Position numbers and translations under genes: made by a program
Shown: positions 25,845 to 35,458 of the stretch, in pieces
Layout: each line of letters begins with the position of its first letter
How positions within the stretch are numbered: position 1 is the stretch's first letter
Notes under the pieces: model-generated
What the model saw: only the letters and a program-made list of their open reading frames with translations
What the model was told of the DNA's origin: nothing
Databases searched by the model: none
Assembly: GCA_035559595.1 (NCBI GenBank)
Contig: DATMBF010000019.1
Span: 1 to 64,000 of the forward strand
Length of the DNA: 64,000 nucleotides
Direction: 5' to 3'
Source: DATMBF01 sp035559595
GTDB taxonomy: Bacteria; Bacteroidota; Ignavibacteria; UBA10030

Positions 25845-27236
25845 ATGATTGTTCTTAAATTCGGCGGAACGTCTGTCGAAAGTGCCTCTGCCATGAAGAC
25901 GGTGATTGAAATCGTCTCGCGGGAACGTCACCGCAAACCGCTGGTCGTCCTTTCTGCGCTGGCAGGTGTGACGAATGCGCTTCTCTCCTCTGCCCAACGC
26001 GCGCGCGATGGCGCACTCGACGAAGCACAAAAGACGCTGAACGATTTGATCGAGCGACATGTGCTTGTCTTGGAGAATCTGATCGAAACACGATCGACCA
26101 TCCAGCGACTCATTCTGGAGATTCGCAGACGATTGGATGAGCTGAAGACCCTTTGCCAAGGAATTGCGATCCTCGGTGAACTGACCAACCGTTCGCTCGA
26201 TGCGATCGCCTCGGTGGGTGAACGACTTTCTTCGTTGATACTTGCCGAGGGACTGCGCGAGCACGGCCTGGCCGTTGAGCTGGTCGACGCGCGAAAAGTG
26301 ATGATCACCGACGAACGCTTCGGCAACGCAAACCCGATCACTCCAGAAGTCGAAAATGGCGCACGGACCCATTTTCTCCCTCACCTCGAATCGGGAGCCA
26401 TTGTCGTGACGCAAGGATACATTGGAGCAACCAAGAACGGTGCAACGACAACGCTCGGACGCGGGGGATCCGACTACTCGGCTGCAATCTTCGGCGCTGC
26501 GTGCGAAGCTGAAGAAATTCAAATCTGGACCGACGTCGATGGCGTGATGACGGCCGATCCCCGTATTGTTCCTTCGGCGAAGAAGCTTAAGGTCATCTCC
26601 TTCCGCGAGGCCTCGGAGCTTGCGTACTTCGGGGCGAAAGTGCTACATCCAAGCACAATTCTGCCGGCGGTCTCGAGGAATATTCCGGTCTTCGTCCTCA
26701 ACTCGCGCCGACCAAACGCTTCGGGTACGCTCATCGTTGCCGACCCACCGAAAGCGAATGTTCCGGTCAAATCCATCGCATCAAAGCGCGGGATCACGGT
26801 CATCAACATCCAATCGACCCGCATGCTGATGGCATACGGCTATCTTGAATCAATCTTCGCCGTGTTTAACCGCCACAAGACTCCGGTCGATCTCGTCAGC
26901 ACGTCAGAAGTTGCGGTATCGCTCACGATCGATTCGAAGGAACGGCTTGAAGCAATTGTTCAGGATTTGCAGCAATTCGCCGATGTGAGTGTGTTTGAGA
27001 ACAAGGCCATCCTCTGCATCGTCGGCGAGCAGATGCATTCGACAGTCGGCGTTGCCGACAGGATCTTTCATGCCCTCGGCGATATCAATGTGATGATGAT
27101 CTCCCAAGGCGCCTCTGAAATCAACATGAGTCTGGTCATCGATGAATCCCTTGTGAACGAGGCGGTGAGACGATTACACAAAGAATTCTTCGAACCGGTT
27201 CCTGCCCTCGAGCTTTTCGAAACAGTCAATGGTTAG
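25845..27236 (+). CDS. lysC: Aspartate kinase
   Basis: 463 residues. Kinase domain: KFGGTSVESASAM at the N-terminus, VASVGERLSSLILAEGL, TLGRGGSDYSAA, WTDVDGVMTADPRIV. Two ACT domains at the C-terminus (from about 305: VINIQSTRMLMAYGYLESIF, and later CIVGEQMHSTVGVADRIFHAL), the monofunctional LysC type usually feedback-inhibited by lysine or threonine. First committed step of the aspartate family. dapB follows after 6 bases. Confidence 0.96.
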   Translation: MIVLKFGGTSVESASAMKTVIEIVSRERHRKPLVVLSALAGVTNALLSSAQRARDGALDEAQKTLNDLIERHVLVLENLIETRSTIQRLILEIRRRLDELKTLCQGIAILGELTNRSLDAIASVGERLSSLILAEGLREHGLAVELVDARKVMITDERFGNANPITPEVENGARTHFLPHLESGAIVVTQGYIGATKNGATTTLGRGGSDYSAAIFGAACEAEEIQIWTDVDGVMTADPRIVPSAKKLKVISFREASELAYFGAKVLHPSTILPAVSRNIPVFVLNSRRPNASGTLIVADPPKANVPVKSIASKRGITVINIQSTRMLMAYGYLESIFAVFNRHKTPVDLVSTSEVAVSLTIDSKERLEAIVQDLQQFADVSVFENKAILCIVGEQMHSTVGVADRIFHALGDINVMMISQGASEINMSLVIDESLVNEAVRRLHKEFFEPVPALELFETVNG

Positions 27237-27242
27237 TCGGAG

Positions 27243-27980
27243 ATGAACATTATCCTCTACGGCTACGGAAACATGGGGAAAGAGATTGAGCGACTCGCGC
27301 TTGAACGGGGGATGAACGTCCTTGCCCATGTCAATACAAAAACGGGACTCGACAAGGATTCCCTTGCGAAAGCGGATGTTGTACTCCATTTTGCCACCGC
27401 CGCAACCGTGCTTCGTGCTGTTAATCAAATCACCGATGCAAGAAAGAGCATCGTCATCGGCACGACGGGATGGCAAAGCGAATTCGCCACGGTAAAATCG
27501 ATCGTCCAAAAAGCGGGCGTTGGAATGGTATACAGCGCAAACTTCTCGATAGGGGTTGCACTCTTTCATGAAGTAGTCAGGCGAGCAGGACACCTGCTCA
27601 ATTCGCATCCACAATATGACGCCGCGATCTTTGAGTCCCACCACAAGGACAAACTTGACGCGCCAAGCGGCACGGCAGTAACCTTGGCGAAGAGTCTCAT
27701 GGAGGTGTTCAAACGGAAGAAGGAGATTCTCGAGGGTAACCCAAAAGGAAAGATCAAGCCTGATCAACTCCAGATCGCATCACTGCGCATGGGCACCACT
27801 GTTGGCACGCATACCGTCCGGTTCGATTCAAGCGCAGATACCATCACTCTCATGCATGAGGCCAAAAACCGAACAGGGTTCGCATACGGTGCCCTGTTGG
27901 CGGCAGAATGGATCAAAGGCAAGCAGGGAGTCTTTACATTTCAGGATGTTGTGGACGAACTCATCAAACCAAAAGAGTAA
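27243..27980 (+). CDS. dapB: 4-hydroxy-tetrahydrodipicolinate reductase
   Basis: 245 residues. NAD(P)-binding GYGNMGKE at the N-terminus, IGTTGW, and the family signature SHHKDKLDAPSGTAVTLAK with the catalytic His-His and Lys; the C-terminal ends FQDVVDELI. Slightly shorter than the E. coli enzyme, as in many Bacteroidota-type DapB. Reduces the DapA product in lysine/diaminopimelate synthesis. It lies between lysC and dapA with gaps under 10 bases. Confidence 0.95.
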   Translation: MNIILYGYGNMGKEIERLALERGMNVLAHVNTKTGLDKDSLAKADVVLHFATAATVLRAVNQITDARKSIVIGTTGWQSEFATVKSIVQKAGVGMVYSANFSIGVALFHEVVRRAGHLLNSHPQYDAAIFESHHKDKLDAPSGTAVTLAKSLMEVFKRKKEILEGNPKGKIKPDQLQIASLRMGTTVGTHTVRFDSSADTITLMHEAKNRTGFAYGALLAAEWIKGKQGVFTFQDVVDELIKPKE

Positions 27981-27989
27981 GGGAGTGGA

Positions 27990-28904
27990 ATGAGGATGAA
28001 GCGAAAGAAGAAGTTCCAGGGTACCGCAACTGCACTCGTCACCCCCTTCCGTCAGGATGGATCTCTCGACGAATCAACGCTTCGCAAACTCGTCGACTGG
28101 CAGATTGCAAGCGGCGTTGAGGGACTCGTTCCGTGCGGCACAACGGGCGAAAATCCGACCCTCAGCGATAATGAACACCGGCGCGTTGTCGAAGTCGTCA
28201 TTGAGCAAACGCGAGGCAGAGCAGTTGTCATCGCAGGTGCCGGCAGCAACGACACGAACAAAGCTATCAAGCTGGCAAAGTTTGCCGAGGAGGCCGGAGC
28301 CGATTACGCTTTGGTGGTCGGACCGTATTACAACAAGCCCACGCAAGAGGGCTATTATCAACACTTCAAAGCTGTTGCCGACGCTGTCGAAATCCCGATC
28401 ATCATCTACAATGTCCCGGGGCGTACAGGCGGGAACATCGAACCCACCACCGTCCTTCGCCTTGCCGAAAGGGTCGAGAACATTGTTGGCGTCAAAGAAG
28501 CGTCTGGCAATATCGGACAGATTATGGAAATTGCACGAAGGAAGCCGGCGCACTTCTCACTTCTTTCGGGAGACGATGCGATCACTCTCCCTCTCATGGC
28601 CGTCGGCGGAGATGGATGCATCTCGGTCGCCGCCAATGAAGTGCCGAAGGAATTCTCCGATCTGGTTCGTCTATGCCTCAAGGGGAAATGGAAAAAGGCA
28701 TTAACGATTCATAACAAATTGCTTGATTTAATGAACGTGAACTTCATTGAATCCAATCCGATTCCGGTGAAGGCCGCTCTAGCGATGATGGGAAGGATCT
28801 CTGAAGTCTACCGGCTACCGCTCGTTCCTCTAAGCGACAAAAACAGGGAGAAACTGAAGTCGGTACTCTCCGAACTCGATTTGATTGAGGTAACCCAGAA
28901 GTGA
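27990..28904 (+). CDS. dapA: 4-hydroxy-tetrahydrodipicolinate synthase
   Basis: 304 residues, (beta/alpha)8 aldolase class I. Visible: PCGTTGENPTL (Thr51/52), Tyr140 in IIIYNVPGRTGG, and Schiff-base Lys169 in GVKEASGN. Condenses pyruvate with aspartate semialdehyde. The start MRMKRKKKFQ is unusually basic; an internal start is possible but the ribosome site (GGGAGTGGA) favours this one. Its stop overlaps the GTG of dapD by 4 bases. Confidence 0.96.
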   Translation: MRMKRKKKFQGTATALVTPFRQDGSLDESTLRKLVDWQIASGVEGLVPCGTTGENPTLSDNEHRRVVEVVIEQTRGRAVVIAGAGSNDTNKAIKLAKFAEEAGADYALVVGPYYNKPTQEGYYQHFKAVADAVEIPIIIYNVPGRTGGNIEPTTVLRLAERVENIVGVKEASGNIGQIMEIARRKPAHFSLLSGDDAITLPLMAVGGDGCISVAANEVPKEFSDLVRLCLKGKWKKALTIHNKLLDLMNVNFIESNPIPVKAALAMMGRISEVYRLPLVPLSDKNREKLKSVLSELDLIEVTQK

Positions 28905-29749
28905 ATCTTAAAGAGCAGATCGAACAATACTTTTCCCAAGACCCCAAATCGCTCGACCGCGCAGGAGCGCTTCGAGCATTTCACGAGCTCAAGTTCTTTC
29001 TCAACGGCGGAGAAATACGCGCGGCAACGCGCACCGACGACCCCAACGTGCTTGGAGGTTGGACGGTCAATAGCTGGGTAAAGATGGGGATTCTTCTCGG
29101 ATTCCGGCTCGGTGAGCTTACCGACTATTCCCTCAGCGACCATTTTCGATTCTTCGACAAGAATACGTTCCCGCTCAAGCGATTAACAGTCGAACACCAG
29201 GTTCGTGTCGTTCCGGGCGGAACGTCGATACGAGACGGCTGCTACATTGCCAAGAGCGTCGTGATCATGCCGCCGGCGTACGTCAACGTTGGAGCGTTTG
29301 TGGACGAGGGAACAATGATCGACTCCCATGCACTCGTCGGATCGTGTGCGCAACTCGGAAAACGTGTGCATCTTAGCGCCGCTGCGCAAATCGGAGGAGT
29401 GCTCGAGCCTGTCGGTTCGTTGCCAGTCATTATCGAGGACGATGTGCTCATCGGAGGCAACTGTGGCGTCTATGAAGGGACGGTGGTTAAACGCCGCGCG
29501 GTGCTTGGAGCAGGCGTCGTTCTCACGCGCTCTACTCCCGTTGTTGATCTCGTCAGAGAGCAGACCTATCGGGGAAGCGCAGAGAGGCCGCTGGTGATTC
29601 CTGAGGGGGCTGTCGTTGTGCAAGGGAGTCGGCACATCGATGCCCCGTACGCAAAGCAGCATCACATCGCGATTTACACACCGGTAATTATCAAGTATCG
29701 CGACGAGGGGACTGACGCAGCGACGGCGTTAGAAGAGAGTCTCCGATGA
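28901..29749 (+). CDS. dapD: Tetrahydrodipicolinate N-succinyltransferase
   Basis: 282 residues starting at GTG (28901), overlapping the dapA stop. Contains RVVPGGTSIRDG and a hexapeptide left-handed helix region (VVIMPPAYVNVGAFVDEGTMID, LGKRVHLSAAAQIGGVLEP, VLIGGNCGVYEG), the DapD acyltransferase signature. Shows that lysine/DAP is made by the succinylase branch. The stop overlaps the start of the RmlD-like gene (ATGA). Confidence 0.94.
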   Translation: MNLKEQIEQYFSQDPKSLDRAGALRAFHELKFFLNGGEIRAATRTDDPNVLGGWTVNSWVKMGILLGFRLGELTDYSLSDHFRFFDKNTFPLKRLTVEHQVRVVPGGTSIRDGCYIAKSVVIMPPAYVNVGAFVDEGTMIDSHALVGSCAQLGKRVHLSAAAQIGGVLEPVGSLPVIIEDDVLIGGNCGVYEGTVVKRRAVLGAGVVLTRSTPVVDLVREQTYRGSAERPLVIPEGAVVVQGSRHIDAPYAKQHHIAIYTPVIIKYRDEGTDAATALEESLR

Positions 29750-30657
29750 AGCGGATTCTGATTTGCGGAAGCAACGGGCTGCTTGGTCAGCGACTCGCGC
29801 TGCTGTTGAGCGGCAACACCGAGTACGAGGTCCTCAACACGTCACGGCAGAGATCTTTCGTCTTTGATCATCAGCTTTTCGATTACACACAACTTGATAT
29901 TACACACAAAAGCGACGTCAAAAGCCTTGTCTCGAGCTTTCAGCCGGACGTCATTCTGAACGCTGCGGCGGCCACCAACGTCGATTGGTGCGAAACACAC
30001 CGGGAGGAAGCATGGAAGATCAACGTGGTGGGCGTGGAAAACCTCGTCGAGGCAGCCCGCAAGGTCAATGCGCTTCTCGTTCATGTCTCTACAGATTACG
30101 TCTTCGACGGGAAACACGGTCCTTACAAAGAAGATGATCGCCCTAACCCGATCAGCTACTATGGAAAGACCAAGCTTGCAGGCGAGAATGTCATGAGAAT
30201 TGGGGACATCCGCTGGGCAATCGTACGAACGATCGTTGTGTATGGCTCTGGAATCGATGTAAAGCAAAACTTTGCCCTGTGGGTGGTTAATTCATTGAAA
30301 GAAGGGAAACAGATTCGATGTGTCGACGATCAGATCAGCAGCCCGACGCATGTCGCTGACCTGGCGTACGCAATGATCAAAATCTTTGAACTCGATAAGA
30401 CCGGTCTCTTTCACGTGTGCGGAAGCGAACAAGTGAGCCGTTACGACTTTGCACTTCGTACAGCGGAAGTTTTCGGTCTTGATTCCGGACTCATCCAGCG
30501 GACGAAAACCGCAGACCTGCATCAGCCGGCAGCCCGCCCACCAGTCACCGGCTTCATTACGTTAAAAGCTGAAACCGAGCTTGGCCTGAAACCGATGAAC
30601 GTCATACAAGGACTCACCTTGCTTCGAAAAGAACTTCAAACCGCACGTGGAAACTGA
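29746..30657 (+). CDS. RmlD-like NAD(P)-dependent sugar-nucleotide reductase (extended SDR)
   Basis: 303 residues. Rossmann motif GSNGLLGQRLA (glycine-rich, residues 8-18), NAAAATNVDWCE, VSTDYVFDGKHGPY, and active-site YYGKTK (YxxxK). The block VDDQISSPTHVADLA and C-terminal half fit dTDP-4-dehydrorhamnose reductase. It is not next to rmlA/B/C; instead it is translationally coupled to dapD, so its substrate may differ from dTDP-4-ketorhamnose. Confidence 0.85.
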   Translation: MKRILICGSNGLLGQRLALLLSGNTEYEVLNTSRQRSFVFDHQLFDYTQLDITHKSDVKSLVSSFQPDVILNAAAATNVDWCETHREEAWKINVVGVENLVEAARKVNALLVHVSTDYVFDGKHGPYKEDDRPNPISYYGKTKLAGENVMRIGDIRWAIVRTIVVYGSGIDVKQNFALWVVNSLKEGKQIRCVDDQISSPTHVADLAYAMIKIFELDKTGLFHVCGSEQVSRYDFALRTAEVFGLDSGLIQRTKTADLHQPAARPPVTGFITLKAETELGLKPMNVIQGLTLLRKELQTARGN

Positions 30658-31338
30658 ATGGACTACCTCCTCCCTGTTCTTGCCGGACTGACTCTTGGTT
30701 GTATCCATGCGTTCGACGTCGATCATATTACTGCCGTGGCGGCATTTACAAGCAGGAATCCACGGCCACTGCAGGCCGCGCGGTTCGGGATCATTTGGGG
30801 ATTCGGGCATACGACGACGCTTCTTCTTCTCGGCCTCCTCTCCATTGTGTTCCGCTTTGTGATTCCGCCGTACATTGAATCCACAGCAGAGGCAATGGTG
30901 GGCCTCCTTCTTATTGCTATCGGTATCTGGATTCTGAAAGATACCTTTCGACGAAGGCGCCTTCACATTCACAAGCACTCCCATGGCGGTGTCGAACATG
31001 TTCATCTGCACTCTCACGCAAACGCCACGCATCACCACCATGGACACTCTATGTTCCTCGTTGGCGCAACACATGGATTTGCAGGAACAGCATCGGTGAT
31101 GGTTGTCATTCCCATCGCCATTTCTCAGTCCATTCTTTTTTCTGCGCTGTACCTCATCCTTTTCGGAATAGGCACGATGCTGGCAATGGGCCTTTTCGGT
31201 TATCTCGTCGGTTCAGTAGCCTCAAAAACAGGTGGAGCTCGTCGGCTCACTATCATGCAGGGAATTGCAGGCTCAGCGAGTCTCCTGATCGGTTTGGTCT
31301 GGCTCGCGGAAACGCTTTCCGAACTCACGTGGCTCTAA
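30658..31338 (+). CDS. Nickel/cobalt-type transporter (UreH/NiCoT-like)
   Basis: 226 residues with six hydrophobic segments. Segment I has the NiCoT-type metal motif HAFDVDH (H17, D22, H23), followed by ARFGIIWGFGHTTT; a His-rich cytoplasmic or periplasmic loop (HIHKHSHGGVEHVHLHSHANATHHHHGH) separates the halves; segment IV region has ATHGFAGTASVMV. It starts immediately after the RmlD-like stop. Predicted import of Ni2+ or Co2+. There is no urease or hydrogenase gene here. Confidence 0.82.
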   Translation: MDYLLPVLAGLTLGCIHAFDVDHITAVAAFTSRNPRPLQAARFGIIWGFGHTTTLLLLGLLSIVFRFVIPPYIESTAEAMVGLLLIAIGIWILKDTFRRRRLHIHKHSHGGVEHVHLHSHANATHHHHGHSMFLVGATHGFAGTASVMVVIPIAISQSILFSALYLILFGIGTMLAMGLFGYLVGSVASKTGGARRLTIMQGIAGSASLLIGLVWLAETLSELTWL

Positions 31339-32180
31339 GACACCATCGCCTCCTTTTCGTTCTCCTTCTCACCGCTTTCGGTCTGGGTTGCGGAGGATCG
31401 AGGCTCGACGGATCGGCTTCAACAATCAGGCTCATGACGTTTAACATCGCGCACGGAAGGGGCGCAGACGGGCGCGTGGATATCAAGCGAATCGCGGATG
31501 TCATCAAGAATTCCGGTGCCGACATCGTTGCGCTTCAAGAAGTTGATCGGTGGACAGAACGAACTGGAAAGCTTGACCTCATTGTTGAACTGTCCGAGCG
31601 AACAGGATTGACATACGCATTCGGCAAGACCAGCAACTATGATGGGGGTGAATTCGGCAACGCTTTTCTCGTTCGCTTCCCCATTGTTCAAGAAGAGAAT
31701 GTTCTCTACAAGAACTCAACCAACGAGCAACGAGGGTTGTTGATTCTCGTGCTGGATGTCCGCGCCGGAGAGATTGTCGTGATGAATACACATCTCGACC
31801 ATCAAACGGAAGATAGTGCGCGTCTGAGCGCAGTCCATGAGCTCATTGCTAAAGCGAAGACGTACAGTCCGAAGGCAATAATCGCCTGCGGAGATTTCGA
31901 TGACGCGCCCCAGAGCCGGACAATTCAAACAATGAAAACGGAATTTGAAGATTGTTGGGAAATGCTTGAGACTGGAAACGGCTTCACTTATCCGTCAAGC
32001 TCCCCCACCAGAAGAAGAGATTACATCTTCGTCGGCAAGAGACAGGAAGAGCTGACCTGGATGCCGCGACCAATCCGTGCTCGAGTGCTCTCAACCGATG
32101 CATCCGACCACCTGCCGCTGGTCGTGGAGTTCAAACTCTACGGAAAGGAAGACAATGCTCGATCTGAAGTTCATCCGTGA
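31329..32180 (+). CDS. Endonuclease/exonuclease/phosphatase-family lipoprotein
   Basis: 283 residues from a GTG at 31329 (10-base overlap with the transporter). Lipobox at Cys21 (FGLGC). EEP-fold motifs: RLMTFNIAHGRG, ADIVALQEVDRW (metal Glu), NTHLDH, ACGDFDDAPQS, and ASDHLPLVVEF. Metal-dependent phosphodiesterase/phosphatase anchored in the envelope; substrate (DNA, phospholipid head group or other) unknown. Its end overlaps the serS start by 26 bases. Confidence 0.82.
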   Translation: MALRHHRLLFVLLLTAFGLGCGGSRLDGSASTIRLMTFNIAHGRGADGRVDIKRIADVIKNSGADIVALQEVDRWTERTGKLDLIVELSERTGLTYAFGKTSNYDGGEFGNAFLVRFPIVQEENVLYKNSTNEQRGLLILVLDVRAGEIVVMNTHLDHQTEDSARLSAVHELIAKAKTYSPKAIIACGDFDDAPQSRTIQTMKTEFEDCWEMLETGNGFTYPSSSPTRRRDYIFVGKRQEELTWMPRPIRARVLSTDASDHLPLVVEFKLYGKEDNARSEVHP

Positions 32181-33420
32181 CAATCCTGAAAAAGTGCGTG
32201 AGGGGATTGATGCGAAAGGCATAACTGTGAATCTGGGAGACATCATATCGCTTGACGAACAAAGACGAAAGCTGATTCAGGAGGGCGAATCGCTCAAAGC
32301 AAAGCGAAACGACGTCTCTGCTCAAATCGGAAAGCTGAAGAAGGAAGGCAAAGATACCACAGTGGCAATCAGCGAGATGGAGGTCGTCAAGAATCGCATC
32401 CAGACAATCGATGGAGAGTTGCGTGAAGTAGAACAGCATCTCCATGAGCTCCTCCTTGCCGTTCCGAATCTTCCTCATCCCTCCGTTCCGAAAGGAAAGA
32501 CACCAGCGGAAAACAAAGAAGTGGGACGATGGGGAGAATCTCCGAAAGTCGATTTTCCTCTGAAACCTCACTGGGAGCTTGCCGAACGGCTCGAGATCAT
32601 CGATTTTGCTCGTGGGGCAAAAGTGACAGCGGGCGGATTTCCCTTCTACGTCGGGAAAGGGGCTGTTCTTGAACGTGCGCTCATCAATTTTTTCCTCGAG
32701 CAAGCTTCTCAACGCGGCTACAAAGAAATCTGGCCGCCGATTGTGATCAATGAAGATTCGGCACGGGGAACAGGTCAATTGCCCGATAAAGAAGATTTAA
32801 TGTACATGGTAGAGCGAGACAAATTGTACCTCATTCCCACGGCAGAAGTTCCGGTGAGCAACTTCCACCGGGATGAGGTCGTATCAGAGAACGTTCTGCC
32901 GATCAAGTATGCCGCCTATACTCCTTGTTTTCGACGGGAAGCGGGCTCGTACGGGAAGGATGTTCGCGGACTCAATCGAATCCATCAGTTCGACAAAGTC
33001 GAGCTCGTGAAGTTCGTTCATCCCGATCATTCGTACGACGAGCTCGAATCACTTCGAGCCGATGCCGAACATCTTTTGCAGTTGTTAAATCTCCCCTACC
33101 GCGTGCTCTTGATGTGCACGGGGGACACGGGCTTTGCCCAGTCGAAGAAATACGATCTTGAAGTCTGGGCTCCGGGTCAACAGAAGTGGCTGGAAGTCTC
33201 TTCGTGCAGCAATTTTGAGGCATTCCAGGCGCGTCGCATGAACGTCCGCTTTAAGTCTGCGAACTCCGGAAAGCCCGAATTTGTTCATACGCTCAATGGT
33301 TCGGGACTTGCCTTGCCACGAGTTGTGGCCGCATTGATCGAGAACTATCAAACTCCCGAAGGAAAAGTCATTATTCCGAAAGCCCTCCATCCTTACACAC
33401 GATTCGAGATAATTGGCTAA
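32155..33420 (+). CDS. serS: Seryl-tRNA synthetase
   Basis: 421 residues from ATG 32155 (MLDLKFIRDNPEKVREG, the conserved start), preceded by GGAAAGGAA. N-terminal coiled-coil arm (about 25-105), class II motif 2 FRREAGSYGKDVRGLNRIHQF and motif 3 LNGSGLALPRVVAALIENYQ. The 32155 start makes it overlap the EEP gene; an upstream start would add 26 non-conserved residues. Essential translation enzyme and the last gene of the cluster that begins with the HisA paralogue. Confidence 0.97.
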   Translation: MLDLKFIRDNPEKVREGIDAKGITVNLGDIISLDEQRRKLIQEGESLKAKRNDVSAQIGKLKKEGKDTTVAISEMEVVKNRIQTIDGELREVEQHLHELLLAVPNLPHPSVPKGKTPAENKEVGRWGESPKVDFPLKPHWELAERLEIIDFARGAKVTAGGFPFYVGKGAVLERALINFFLEQASQRGYKEIWPPIVINEDSARGTGQLPDKEDLMYMVERDKLYLIPTAEVPVSNFHRDEVVSENVLPIKYAAYTPCFRREAGSYGKDVRGLNRIHQFDKVELVKFVHPDHSYDELESLRADAEHLLQLLNLPYRVLLMCTGDTGFAQSKKYDLEVWAPGQQKWLEVSSCSNFEAFQARRMNVRFKSANSGKPEFVHTLNGSGLALPRVVAALIENYQTPEGKVIIPKALHPYTRFEIIG

Positions 33421-33479
33421 AGAGTTCACTGCATTCTTTCTTACATCTTTCACTATCTTGTACTTTCCCAGACTAACCC

Positions 33480-35237
33480 ATGAAGTCGCTGCTGCGCCTC
33501 ATACCATATCTCTCCCGTTATAAGAAGACACTCATCTTCGGCGTTTTCACCGTGGTCGGCAGCAACATCTTTACGGTTATCCAACCGTACTTCATCGGCT
33601 TCGCTATCGATCGCTTGAAGATCGGTATCGAGACTAAGACTCTCGTTTCCGATGATCTCTTCATGTGGGCGGCGTTGATCGTCGGATTCACGCTGATCGC
33701 GGGCATCTTTACCTTCCTCACACGACAGACCATCATCGTCGTCTCGCGCCACATTGAGTTCGACTTAAGAAACGATTTCCTCGCGCATCTGCAGAAACTG
33801 CCGTATCCGTACTTCCAACACACGCCGACAGGCGATTTGATGGCGCATGCGACGAACGACATCAGCGCCGTGCGAAACGTACTCGGGCCGGGGATTATGT
33901 ATCCTGCGGACACGATTCTGACATTCGTGTTCGTCCTGACAATGATGCTCATCAGCAACTGGAAGCTGACGCTTCTGGCATTGATCCCTCTTCCGCTCGT
34001 CTCCATCGCCGTCTATTGGCTGGGAAATCTCATCCATGCAAAGTTCACGGAACGACAGGAACAATTCTCTATTCTAACAACTCGTGCACAGGAAAACCTT
34101 TCGGGCATTCGCGTGGTGAAATCTTATGTTCGCGAACAATTCGAAATCGAAAGATTCCGGAACTTGAGCTGGGAATATTTAAAGAAGAACCTCGTTCTCG
34201 CTCGCGTTCAGTCCATCCTTTGGCCGCTGATGTTCGTGCTCGTCGGCTTCTCCATCGTCATCACCATCTACGTCGGGGGATCGAAAGTCATCGACGGAGA
34301 AATCACCATCGGGACACTGACGGCATTCATGACGTATCTCGTCATGCTGATCTGGCCGATGATCGCCTTCGGCTGGGTCATGAACATCCTCCAGCAGGGC
34401 GCGGCATCGATGTCGCGATTGGCAAAGATCATCGATACTGTCCCTGCTATTCGGGATACAGATCAGACGAATTTTGCAATTACGTCGATCGAAGGCGAGA
34501 TCGAGTTTCGGAATGTCTCTTTCACGCACCAGGGAAGCAACGAACCGGTCCTCAAGAACATCAATCTGACAATCAAGAAGGGAATGACCTTGGCGGTCAT
34601 CGGCTATACAGGAGCCGGAAAAACAACACTCGTCAACCTCATCCCGCGTTTATACGACGTGACCGAGGGAACACTGCTGATTGACGGCCACGATATCCGA
34701 ACGATCCCTCTCGCCACTCTTCGAAGGAACATCGGTATGGTGCCGCAGGAGACGTTCCTCTTCTCCGACACGATCGCCGAAAACATCCGGTATGGAGTAG
34801 CAAACGGGACAGATGGAATCGAAGAGGCAGCGTCCATTTCCCAGATCGCGCGGGATGTTTTGGATTTTCCCAAGAAGTACGAGACAATGATCGGCGAGCG
34901 AGGGATCACGCTCTCCGGCGGACAGAAACAACGGACGAGCATTGCTCGGGCGCTGATTCGTCACCCGAAGATCCTTATTCTCGATGATGCGCTCTCCTCG
35001 GTCGACACGTATACGGAGGAAGAGATTCTCAAACGGCTCCGGCAATTCATGAAAGATCGAACCAGTATCATCATCAGCCATCGCATTTCAACTGTGAAAG
35101 AAGCCGATCAGATCATCGTTCTCGATCAGGGGCGAATTGCAGAGCAGGGCACACACGAAGAACTGGTGCAACGGGGTGGGATTTACGCAGAGCTGTACGA
35201 GAAACAGTTACTTGAACAAGAATTAGAAGAAATGTAG
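33480..35237 (+). CDS. ABC exporter half-transporter 1 (degenerate Walker B site)
   Basis: 585 residues: six TM segments, then an ATPase domain with Walker A GYTGAGKTT, Q-loop VPQETFLF, standard signature LSGGQKQR, and Walker B ILILDDALSSVD in which the catalytic Glu is Asp; switch His kept in SHRIST. The partner at 35459 has a normal Walker B but a changed signature. This complementarity is the hallmark of heterodimeric exporters such as TM287/288 and LmrCD. Exports lipids, peptides or drugs. Confidence 0.92.
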   Translation: MKSLLRLIPYLSRYKKTLIFGVFTVVGSNIFTVIQPYFIGFAIDRLKIGIETKTLVSDDLFMWAALIVGFTLIAGIFTFLTRQTIIVVSRHIEFDLRNDFLAHLQKLPYPYFQHTPTGDLMAHATNDISAVRNVLGPGIMYPADTILTFVFVLTMMLISNWKLTLLALIPLPLVSIAVYWLGNLIHAKFTERQEQFSILTTRAQENLSGIRVVKSYVREQFEIERFRNLSWEYLKKNLVLARVQSILWPLMFVLVGFSIVITIYVGGSKVIDGEITIGTLTAFMTYLVMLIWPMIAFGWVMNILQQGAASMSRLAKIIDTVPAIRDTDQTNFAITSIEGEIEFRNVSFTHQGSNEPVLKNINLTIKKGMTLAVIGYTGAGKTTLVNLIPRLYDVTEGTLLIDGHDIRTIPLATLRRNIGMVPQETFLFSDTIAENIRYGVANGTDGIEEAASISQIARDVLDFPKKYETMIGERGITLSGGQKQRTSIARALIRHPKILILDDALSSVDTYTEEEILKRLRQFMKDRTSIIISHRISTVKEADQIIVLDQGRIAEQGTHEELVQRGGIYAELYEKQLLEQELEEM

Positions 35238-35458
35238 GGACCAACGAAACATTACCATGATTGAATGCAACGAAGATGTTCGTCGCTCTTTCCTCCTTAT
35301 CAACAATTGGAGGGGATATAGAGAATGAACAGAAACTGCTTTCAAGGAATGTGAGGAGATCAAGAAGATTTCGGGAAGTATCGCCAGCAGATCTCGAAGA
35401 ACACCCAACAGCAGACATCGGCGATCTCCTTTTTAGCTTTTCCTTTTTTTATTGACAC

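Noticed and set aside
35238..35458. A possible 64-residue gene between the two ABC genes
   Set aside because: The product is unrecognisable, there is no convincing ribosome site, and the stretch is short and A/T-biased at its end.
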